A stretch of 64,000 bases of DNA, from the NCBI GenBank assembly GCA_030431775.1, contig JAUIHW010000010.1, positions 1 through 64,000 of the forward strand. The letters run 5' to 3'. Below are positions 14,098 through 21,298 of this stretch, one piece after another. The position numbers and the translations under genes were made by a program. This DNA comes from Gammaproteobacteria bacterium. Its GTDB lineage: Bacteria > Pseudomonadota > Gammaproteobacteria > Pseudomonadales > JAUIET01. How positions within the stretch are numbered: position 1 is the stretch's first letter; the number at the start of each line of letters is the position of its first letter. The notes beneath the pieces were generated by a model that was given only the letters and a program-made list of their open reading frames with translations, ran no database searches and was not told where the DNA came from.

Positions 14098-16242
14098 TCA
14101 GGCATCGAAATGCTTCAGGAAAAGTTGCCGTACACGTCGGCTCATTTGCTTGGACAATGTTTCTTGACCGTGCTCAAAGCGCACATATGCCCGCATTCCG
14201 GGCTTTACATCGGCCAATTGCAGAGGAATTTCAAGTTCGTACTGGAATAAAGTGTCGAGCGCCGTGAGGCCTCGTTCATCGTCTGCGGATACCGCAATTT
14301 TACCGCCACCTGCTGTGCTGAGTACTTTGCTGGGAAGCTTGTTGTTGGCTTGTGGTGTTTGCTGCATTAATCGCGCGTTTAACGCATTACCGATGTCGCC
14401 ATCCAGACGTACTTCGGCTGCCGCTATGCCTTGCTGGATGCGATCCTGGTCGGCCTGGCGAACTGCAATGTGCACCCGGGCACGATCACCGTTCATGATA
14501 TAAGCCAGTAGCTCGCCCTGACTGACCTGTTTGCCTGGCAGATCGGCTTCGTTAGGAATGATGATGGTTCCGTCTGCAGGGCTTCTTACTAACAGTGCAT
14601 CCAGTTTCTCTCGGGTTCGTGCCAGTCTTGCTTCCGCCTCATGGATGCGGTCCGTCATCGCCACCGCGCGCGCCTTGTTGTGTACCAGGTGTTTGCTATA
14701 GCTGGCTTGCAATTCGGCCAGACGTGCGGAATCCAGGGCGAGTTGTGCGTGCAGCTCCGGGTCGTCCAGTTGCAGAAGGCTCTGGCCCACCACCACGGTC
14801 TGTCCGCTGTGCACAAGCACACGCTTGATCTGCGCTTCCACGTCAGTGCTGACTCTTGAGTCACCTGGAATCCACACAACTCCCTCGTGTATTGTGTTCG
14901 ACGGAGTCGGTACCAAGGTGACTATTGCCACCAGCAACAGGGTCACTGCAGAAGTTGCCCACAGTGCTCGTCCGCGCTGTGTTCCAAGCCGCTCAGAACA
15001 CAGAAAGCCCAGCATTTTGACCACCGGTAGCACAAATTGTATGGTCACTAACCAAAGGGCCATCAGCACGCCCAGGAAAAACATTTGTTTGGCCAGGTAA
15101 ATGCAAATGACAAACATCAACGCTGTTCTATAGAGGAAGGAGGCCACGGAGTAAGAGAACAGCCACTTGCTTTCACCTTCAGAGCTGACCGGGGATTTAG
15201 CCTGGGTCATGCCATACAGGTAGCGCTGAACCAGATAGAAAATATATTGATTGCCACGTTGTGCCAGATTGGGAACACTGATCCAGTCTGACAGAATGTA
15301 ATAGGCGTCGTAACGCAATAGTGGGTTGCCATTGAACAGCAGGGTGGAAACGCCACCAATCAACACCACGTTTAGCATGATGTCGCGTGCCAATCCAGGC
15401 TGCATTTGTAGCCAGAAGAGCAACGCAATTCCGCTGAGTACCAGCTCTACAATCATTCCGGCGGCACTCACCAGGATCCGTTTACTGCGGCTCGGAAAAG
15501 CAGCGGCAGCGGACGCGTCGACATAAGGAATTGGCATCAGCACCAGTAGCATCACGCCCAGCTCATGCACTTCCCCGCCTTCCAGTTTGACTGCGTAAGC
15601 GTGAGCCAGCTCATGTAATATCTTAATTATCGGGTACAGCAGAGCAAGAAGCAGCAGGTTATAAGGCTGTAAGGCCTGCTGGCCAATGGCGTCGCTCAGT
15701 TGCGGCCAATGGCTGCCTGCCTGTAGCGCGGCTACCAGGCAGAGCAGGGCGCATAAGCTCAGTACTGGCCAGCTGAACAGTGGCCGCGCCCAGCGGAGAG
15801 TGCGGTTTAAGAAAGCATCCGGGTCTACCAGCGGGAAGCGCAGCGCCGCCGGATTCTTGAAATAGCTCGACTTTAACTGGCGGCTTCGTTTATTGCCACG
15901 TTCCAGCAACTCTTTAACCGCTGGGCTCACATCACTCAGCAACAGGTCGGCGTTGTGCAAGGTGGACAGCAGATGAATGATATCGCCTTGCGTCGGTGCA
16001 TCATCTCCTAATATTTTATTGCAATGATCCCAAATCGAATCAACGGTCTTGCTGCCGTCGAGCATGGCGACAAACTGATAGGCGGTTGCACTGATGCGGT
16101 GATTACGGGCCGTAATGGAATCACGAACCACATACCAACTGTTTCCCCGGTAATGATGTGGGAACACCCGGGCAGTGGGTTTTAGCTGCGGGCTTAAGTT
16201 CCTTACCCGGTACCAATAGGGGCTGAACAGTTCTTCTATCAT
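14098..16242 (-). CDS. PqqD-like / M50 site-2 metalloprotease / HlyD fusion membrane protein
   Basis: A 714-residue fusion. Residues about 30-105 look like a PqqD-like winged-helix domain (YVVRDSITARNHRISATAY, then an LDGSKTVDSIW helix). Several membrane helices follow, with a zinc-protease motif HELAH at 210-214 and the distal NPLLRYDAYYILSD containing Asp312, as in site-2 proteases. After more helices, residues about 455-714 form a HlyD-like adaptor part with lipoyl halves and a coiled coil. The gene starts 17 bp after the GAF-HlyD gene, so the two are co-transcribed. Known: M50 proteases cut within membranes, and PqqD-like domains in peptide-modification systems bind leader peptides. Inferred: this protein recognises and perhaps processes the N-terminus of the giant protein while bridging the periplasm. 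PqqD assignment is by pattern only. Confidence 0.82.
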   Translation of the reverse strand: MIEELFSPYWYRVRNLSPQLKPTARVFPHHYRGNSWYVVRDSITARNHRISATAYQFVAMLDGSKTVDSIWDHCNKILGDDAPTQGDIIHLLSTLHNADLLLSDVSPAVKELLERGNKRSRQLKSSYFKNPAALRFPLVDPDAFLNRTLRWARPLFSWPVLSLCALLCLVAALQAGSHWPQLSDAIGQQALQPYNLLLLALLYPIIKILHELAHAYAVKLEGGEVHELGVMLLVLMPIPYVDASAAAAFPSRSKRILVSAAGMIVELVLSGIALLFWLQMQPGLARDIMLNVVLIGGVSTLLFNGNPLLRYDAYYILSDWISVPNLAQRGNQYIFYLVQRYLYGMTQAKSPVSSEGESKWLFSYSVASFLYRTALMFVICIYLAKQMFFLGVLMALWLVTIQFVLPVVKMLGFLCSERLGTQRGRALWATSAVTLLLVAIVTLVPTPSNTIHEGVVWIPGDSRVSTDVEAQIKRVLVHSGQTVVVGQSLLQLDDPELHAQLALDSARLAELQASYSKHLVHNKARAVAMTDRIHEAEARLARTREKLDALLVRSPADGTIIIPNEADLPGKQVSQGELLAYIMNGDRARVHIAVRQADQDRIQQGIAAAEVRLDGDIGNALNARLMQQTPQANNKLPSKVLSTAGGGKIAVSADDERGLTALDTLFQYELEIPLQLADVKPGMRAYVRFEHGQETLSKQMSRRVRQLFLKHFDA

Positions 16243-16259
16243 GATTGTTCGCCGTCAGC

Positions 16260-18068
16260 TCAGGGTAGCCATGACCATACTTTTAACCGCAACCAGTCCC
16301 ACAATTTATGAGTCCAGATCCAGCACAAACGGCGTTCACCGATAGTAACTTTACCGGCACCCTCCATGCCCGGTCGGAATTTCGGCGAATGCACATTGGG
16401 ATGCGCTTCCACACGAAAATAATTTCGTTGGTCTTCAGCGGTGGAAACGGAGGTGATTTTCTTGACCGTGATGTCGATGGGCTCTCCTGGCAGGCTGGTC
16501 AGTACGACACGGCCGCTCTGTCCCGGAGTGATGTTGGCAATATCACTTTCGTCAACTTGCAGGATAATCCGGTAGTCGCTTAGGGGAGCAACTTTGAACA
16601 AGACATCCCCTTTGCTGACCGGTGCACCCAGTGCCTGGCTGAGATCGCCTTCGATAATGACGCCATCAAACGGCGCGAGCAGCCGGGTACGTCTTAGCTG
16701 GGCATTGACCAATTGCATGCGAGCGTTTGCCTGCTCGATTTTTGCGTTCAAAACGCTGACCTCTGCGTTGTCGTGTTCCGCCATGGCTTCACGATAGGCG
16801 CCCAGCAGTTCCTGTTGCTCGCTGCTAATGGCCAGTTGCTCGAGCTTGAGGTCCTTATCCTCGAGTTGACCGATTAGCTGACCTTGTTGCACCGGGTCAC
16901 CAGCGCGGGCCTCAGCCGAGGCAAGAAAGCCATCCATTGGTGCGACAATTGACCGTTGTACGCGCCCTTCAATAATTGCCGGAGAACTGATGCGATAGTT
17001 GCCATCGGCAAAAGCTAGAAATGCCACCAGCAACACAAGTGCTGCGACCTTTAACTTAAGAGCCATATGTCCGCGAGTAATCAGTTGTCGCACCGTTTCT
17101 GCGCATACTCGTCGAGCCTTCCAAAGCCTGCTGCTGGACAGTTCCTGCAATGTATACAGGTGGCTTGCCAGGATTGATGTAAGACGCTCCAGATAGTTTA
17201 CTTCGCCGTCTTCGAAAGGCTTCTCTAACGAACGCTCCAGGGTGATTGCGGCGATAATCTGCCCATTGACAGCGACTGGTATGGTACAGATTGCACCACT
17301 GCTTGAATTAGTGGCCAGGCGTTGGTGGGCGGTGACTTCGTGTTTGCTGACTTCTTGGGCCGGGGTAATTAAGACACTGTCTTGATCTACGGCCTCGCGC
17401 ATGGCATCGCTGAGGAGCTGCAGAGATTCAGTTTTTTTGTTAAAGCTGGCAGTATGAGATATCGCACGAATATCAATTTGTCCTGATCGACATGCACCGT
17501 AGCTGACCCTGGCACAGCGCAGTTGGCTAGCCAGGCTAGCGACCAGCGTGCTACAAGCCGCACTGAGCTCACTGTGCTCAAGACACCGGCTGGCGGCATC
17601 CCACATCGACATGTGCGACAGAGAAGCTTTGGGTTCCGGGTGGTTGAGTGCAAAGCGAAACCATTGGCGACCAACCTGCAACATATTCAGCACCGAGCGT
17701 TGCATGAGTTCGGAGCGGTGAGCCATGGTCAGCACCAGAGTGTAGCGATAGAACCTGGTATTGAATAATGGGAAGCATAGTTCGTCAGTGTTGTCACCCA
17801 AGCAATGAATCTGATGCTTCTGAGTTCTAAGGCAGCTCAGCAGGTTCTGCGGCAGCTTTGTGTCGAACACTTTGTTTTCTGGCCACGTGGCCACCGAACT
17901 GAGACGCTTCTTTTCAAGTTCCAGGCAGATGATGCGTGCGGACAAGGCATCCTTGATCATGGAGCATTGCACCTGCAGCCACTGAGCCTCCATCGCTTGC
18001 AGCTCGGTGGCTTGCTCGCCATCGGTCGGTCCAGGTTCTGGGGCCTTGGCTGTTTTTTCTGCTTGCAT
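16260..18068 (-). CDS. GAF-domain / HlyD fusion membrane protein
   Basis: A 602-residue protein. The cytoplasmic part (about 1-330) contains a GAF-like domain at about 170-315. One membrane helix follows (about 343-360, AALVLLVAFLAFADG), then a periplasmic HlyD-like adaptor with lipoyl halves (SIVAPMDGFLASAEARAGD and APFDGVIIEGDLSQALG), a coiled coil and a barrel, ending in a tryptophan-rich tail. It is the first gene of the apparent export operon. The GAF part could sense a small ligand or dock the SecA-like motor; which of these is unknown. No strong ribosome site precedes the ATG. Confidence 0.8.
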   Translation of the reverse strand: MQAEKTAKAPEPGPTDGEQATELQAMEAQWLQVQCSMIKDALSARIICLELEKKRLSSVATWPENKVFDTKLPQNLLSCLRTQKHQIHCLGDNTDELCFPLFNTRFYRYTLVLTMAHRSELMQRSVLNMLQVGRQWFRFALNHPEPKASLSHMSMWDAASRCLEHSELSAACSTLVASLASQLRCARVSYGACRSGQIDIRAISHTASFNKKTESLQLLSDAMREAVDQDSVLITPAQEVSKHEVTAHQRLATNSSSGAICTIPVAVNGQIIAAITLERSLEKPFEDGEVNYLERLTSILASHLYTLQELSSSRLWKARRVCAETVRQLITRGHMALKLKVAALVLLVAFLAFADGNYRISSPAIIEGRVQRSIVAPMDGFLASAEARAGDPVQQGQLIGQLEDKDLKLEQLAISSEQQELLGAYREAMAEHDNAEVSVLNAKIEQANARMQLVNAQLRRTRLLAPFDGVIIEGDLSQALGAPVSKGDVLFKVAPLSDYRIILQVDESDIANITPGQSGRVVLTSLPGEPIDITVKKITSVSTAEDQRNYFRVEAHPNVHSPKFRPGMEGAGKVTIGERRLCWIWTHKLWDWLRLKVWSWLP

Positions 18069-18112
18069 ACGACTGTTCGTTTGTCTGCTAAGCGCACAGA
18101 AGTTGAGTTATG

Positions 18113-18140
18113 CCTATAATGTGAGCAATGTGCGCGCCAA
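18113..18140 (-). promoter_or_regulatory. Candidate promoter of the export operon
   Basis: On the minus strand TTGGCG (18140-18135) is separated by 16 bases from TATAGG (18118-18113), about 45 bp before the GAF-HlyD ATG. It is a moderate sigma-70 match. The rest of the 215-bp gap to the ars operon shows nothing else I can support. Confidence 0.35.
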
Positions 18141-18283
18141 ACCGCCAAACTGGCTGATAGTTGGACAATTGCCAACCAGCAGCCTTTCGCCGGTATCCCT
18201 ACAGAATAGAAGACCGTGCTCTATTTACCATGATGCGGACACACCTTGGTGCTGATAAGGGCCGCCAGCAGAAAGCGGCGCCT

Positions 18284-19303
18284 CTATTCGACAAACCAGT
18301 GTCGGGTACGATTGGCAAAGGCAACCAGCGACAGCATGACCGGCACTTCAACCAGCACGCCAACCACCGTGGCCAATGCGGCACCGGAGTGCAGCCCGAA
18401 CAGGGAAATGGCTACGGCCACGGCCAGCTCAAAGAAGTTGGAGGTGCCGATCATACAGGCAGGCGCGGCGATGTTATGTGGTAGCTTGAGTGCCTTGGCC
18501 GCGCCATAGGCGATCGCAAAGATGCCATAGGTTTGTATTAACAGGGGAATGGCGATCAGTACGATCACTAGCGGTTTGGACAGAATGGTTTCTGCCTGAA
18601 AGCCAAACAGCAGCACCACCGTGGCAAGTAGCCCGATGATGGAGATGGGCTTCATCGTGTTTAGAAAATTAGTCAGGCGATGATGATCATCTGCACGGTT
18701 CAGAGTGTGTCGGGTAATAACACCAGCAATCAGCGGCACCAACACGTATAACACCACAGACAGCAACAAAGTGTCCCAGGGTACAGTGACATCGGATACA
18801 CCCAATAGAAAAGCGGCAATTGGCGCGAAAGCGAAAATCATAATAATGTCATTCACCGAGACTTGCACCAGCGTGTAGTTCGGGTCGCCTTTGGTGAGTT
18901 GGCTCCACACGAACACCATGGCTGTGCACGGCGCCACGCCCAGCAGAATCATGCCGGCAATGTATTCGGTGGCGGTTTGCGGGTCGACAAAGTCGGCGAA
19001 CAGCACGCGAAAAAACAACCAGCCAAGTGCGGCCATCGTAAACGGCTTGATCAACCAGTTCACGACCAGGGTCAGCACCAGGCCCTTGGGTTTCTTGCCG
19101 ATGTCCTTAATTGAGGAAAAATCCACCTGGGTCATCATCGGGTAGATCATTACCCAGATAAACAGGGCCACCGGAATGTTGACGTGCGCCACTTCCATGG
19201 CGGCAAAAAACTGAAACAGTGCTGGAAAAGTGTTGCCCAGGATGACGCCGGCAATAATGCACAGCCCAACCCATACCGTCAGATAGCGTTCAAATAGACT
19301 CAT
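18284..19303 (-). CDS. acr3: Arsenite efflux permease, ACR3 family
   Basis: A 339-residue integral membrane protein with about ten hydrophobic segments. It carries ACR3 signatures: [11 protein letters not shown] near residue 55, a [19 protein letters not shown] segment with the conserved cysteine used in arsenite transport, and [12 protein letters not shown]. It exports arsenite from the cytoplasm. The start codon overlaps the arsC stop by four bases, so translation is coupled. It is the last gene of an arsR-arsC-acr3 operon. Confidence 0.95.
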   Translation of the reverse strand: MSLFERYLTVWVGLCIIAGVILGNTFPALFQFFAAMEVAHVNIPVALFIWVMIYPMMTQVDFSSIKDIGKKPKGLVLTLVVNWLIKPFTMAALGWLFFRVLFADFVDPQTATEYIAGMILLGVAPCTAMVFVWSQLTKGDPNYTLVQVSVNDIIMIFAFAPIAAFLLGVSDVTVPWDTLLLSVVLYVLVPLIAGVITRHTLNRADDHHRLTNFLNTMKPISIIGLLATVVLLFGFQAETILSKPLVIVLIAIPLLIQTYGIFAIAYGAAKALKLPHNIAAPACMIGTSNFFELAVAVAISLFGLHSGAALATVVGVLVEVPVMLSLVAFANRTRHWFVE

Positions 19304-19719
19304 TGTGGTGTCCGGTTATACAAATCAAATAGTCGGTTTTCAATGTCGCGCATCAGCTCAAAAAATGCCTGGCGCATGTCTTCCTCTGGCAGCTCCAGCT
19401 TGGAAGGGTCCTTCAGGCTCCAGTGCAGGCGCTCGCTGTTGCCCATCCACACCGGGCAGACTTCCGCGGCTGCACTGTCGCAGACGGTAATCACCAGGTC
19501 CGGCTCAAGGGCAGTGAATTCATCCCAGGACTTACTGCGCAGGCCCGCCGTAGGCACGCCGTACTCAGCAAGGTATTTCAGGCTCAATGGGTGCACTTCG
19601 CCTGCCGGCTGGCTGCCGGCACTGTGTGCCTCCAGTTGACCGGCGTACAGGTGGCGGCAGATGGCTTCACAGATAATGCTGCGACATCGGTTGTGGGTAC
19701 AAACAAACAAAAGTTTCAT
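19300..19719 (-). CDS. arsC: Arsenate reductase, low-molecular-weight phosphatase type
   Basis: A 139-residue protein starting [14 protein letters not shown]. The phosphatase-like P-loop places the nucleophilic cysteine in CTHNRCRS; further cysteines occur at VCDSAA and CPVW, as in the thioredoxin/glutaredoxin-linked family. It reduces arsenate to arsenite, which ACR3 then exports. It overlaps arsR and acr3 by four bases each. Confidence 0.94.
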   Translation of the reverse strand: MKLLFVCTHNRCRSIICEAICRHLYAGQLEAHSAGSQPAGEVHPLSLKYLAEYGVPTAGLRSKSWDEFTALEPDLVITVCDSAAAEVCPVWMGNSERLHWSLKDPSKLELPEEDMRQAFFELMRDIENRLFDLYNRTPQ

Positions 19720-20078
19720 GTTTCATGCCCGCAAAAATCGGCCAGTTCAACCACTGAGCAGTTGCGCTTTGTGTCATCGCGAATCGTTGCGAACTGCCCG
19801 CTGCAGCAATCCTCCACCAGGAAGCCGATCAGTGCTCGTGTGGCGTCGTAGCGGGCGCTGTAGATCTGCGAGCGACCTTGTTTTTCGACGCTGACCAAAC
19901 CGGTCTGCGCCAGGTCTTTGAGATGAAACGACATGGTGTTGTGTGGGACATCCAGGGCGTTGCTGAGCTCGCCCGCCGCCAGGCCGTTTTGCCCGGCCTG
20001 CACCAACAGCCGAAACGCCTGCAGCCGGGTAGGTTGCGACAGGGTGGAAAACATTTGAGTAGCGTGACTTATGTCCAT
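19716..20078 (-). CDS. arsR: Arsenic-responsive repressor, ArsR family
   Basis: A 120-residue winged-helix repressor (LSQPTRLQAFRLL, then the recognition region VPHNTMSFHLKDLAQTGLV). The usual ELCVCDL arsenite site in the recognition helix is absent. Instead cysteines cluster near the C-terminus (EDCCSGQ, then KRNCS), as in the Acidithiobacillus-type ArsR that senses arsenite there. Its ATG lies inside the operator palindrome and no ribosome site precedes it, so the message may be leaderless. Confidence 0.93.
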   Translation of the reverse strand: MDISHATQMFSTLSQPTRLQAFRLLVQAGQNGLAAGELSNALDVPHNTMSFHLKDLAQTGLVSVEKQGRSQIYSARYDATRALIGFLVEDCCSGQFATIRDDTKRNCSVVELADFCGHET

Positions 20079-20113
20079 ATGTCTAGACTAATGGACATAA
20101 AAGAAAAATGCAA
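20071..20113 (-). promoter_or_regulatory. ars promoter with operator palindrome
   Basis: TTGCAT (20113-20108), a 17-base spacer and TAGTCT (20090-20085) form a promoter whose predicted start falls at about 20078, the A of the arsR ATG. An inverted repeat ATGTCCAT/ATGGACAT (20071-20078 and 20091-20098) covers the -10 and the start codon, so ArsR bound there would block the polymerase. Confidence 0.6.
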
Positions 20114-20232
20114 TAGTCACTGGACGCGTTGTAAAGTGTGTCGCCAATCAGCTGATTCTGTCGCTATTCAATCGAAAAGCCATATATAACAATGATTACC
20201 AGTCAACTAATTCGATGCTATTGGAGGTATTT

Positions 20233-21201
20233 ATGGGCTTGCTGGTGAAGGGTGAATGGAAAGATCAATGGTACGACACGGCATCCACGGGGGGTGAGTT
20301 TGTCCGCCAGGACTCGCAATTCCGTCATTGGGTAACCGCTGACGGCTCAGCTGGGCCCAGTGGAGAAGGCGGTTTCGCTGCTGAACCGAAACGTTACCAT
20401 CTATTTGTCAGCCTGGCGTGTCCCTGGGCGCACTGCACGCTGATCATGCGGGCCTTGAAAGGCTTGCAAAACTGCATTGGCGTGACCGTTGTCGACCCGG
20501 TCATGCTCGCCAATGGTTGGGAATTCAGCGCCGTATCCAAGGACAATCCTATTGCGGGGCTTGAATACCTGCACCAGATTTATACCCACGAAAACCCGCA
20601 CTACAGTGGGCGGGTGACGGTGCCAGTACTCTGGGACAGGCAACAATCCCGGATCGTCAGCAATGAATCCGCAGAGATTATTCGCATGCTGAACAGTGCT
20701 TTTCCTTCAGCGAACAGCACGGATTACTACCCCGAGCCTTTGCGAAACGAAATCGATGCTTTGAACCAGCGCATCTACGACAGCGTGAACAATGGTGTTT
20801 ACCGGGCCGGCTTTGCAACCAGCCAACATGCCTATGAGCAGGCCTACCAGCAATTGTTTGCCATGCTCGATGAGCTGGATGCCAGGCTGGCAACGCAGCG
20901 CTATCTTTTTGGAGCGGATTTAAGTGAAGCCGATATCCGCCTGTTCACCACGTTGATACGCTTTGATGCCGTGTACTTCGGGCACTTCAAATGCAACCGG
21001 CAAATGCTGGAAAGCTATCAACACCTAGCCAATTATATTCGCGATATCTATCAGCTACCCGGCGTGGCCGACACCGTCAATTTTGAGCACATCAAAACAC
21101 ACTACTATGTGAGCCACACCACCATAAACCCGACCCAGGTGGTGCCGGCGGGGCCAGCCATTGATTATCACAGTGCTCACGGGCGTAAGGAGTTGTCATG
21201 A
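20233..21201 (+). CDS. yqjG: Glutathionyl-hydroquinone reductase (Xi-class GST)
   Basis: A 322-residue protein started by MGLLVKGEW after a TTGGAGGT ribosome site; an in-frame ATG eighteen bases upstream lacks one. The thioredoxin-like half holds SLACPWAHCTLIMRALKGL with the catalytic Cys of the CPWA motif, and the helical half follows with DLSEADIRLFTTLIRFD. The family removes glutathione from glutathionyl-hydroquinones. A pirin-like remnant overlaps its stop; these two families commonly sit together. Confidence 0.93.
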   Translation: MGLLVKGEWKDQWYDTASTGGEFVRQDSQFRHWVTADGSAGPSGEGGFAAEPKRYHLFVSLACPWAHCTLIMRALKGLQNCIGVTVVDPVMLANGWEFSAVSKDNPIAGLEYLHQIYTHENPHYSGRVTVPVLWDRQQSRIVSNESAEIIRMLNSAFPSANSTDYYPEPLRNEIDALNQRIYDSVNNGVYRAGFATSQHAYEQAYQQLFAMLDELDARLATQRYLFGADLSEADIRLFTTLIRFDAVYFGHFKCNRQMLESYQHLANYIRDIYQLPGVADTVNFEHIKTHYYVSHTTINPTQVVPAGPAIDYHSAHGRKELS

Positions 21202-21287
21202 CCAGGCGCACAGTAACAACCGTGATTCCTGCCCGCGAGACCCGCGATGGAGATGGGGTCAAGATTCACCGCGTTTCTATCGGGTAG
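21198..21287 (+). pseudogene. Truncated pirin-family gene remnant
   Basis: An ATG overlapping the GST stop, with AAGGAG seven bases upstream, opens 29 codons beginning MTRRTVTTVIPARETRDGDG and ending VKIHRVSIG before a TAG. This resembles the first residues of pirin-like proteins (normally about 280 residues). The rest is absent, as the convergent molybdopterin gene ends 11 bp later. Probably a deletion scar; the match is short. Confidence 0.55.
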
Positions 21288-21298
21288 AACAGGGCCAG

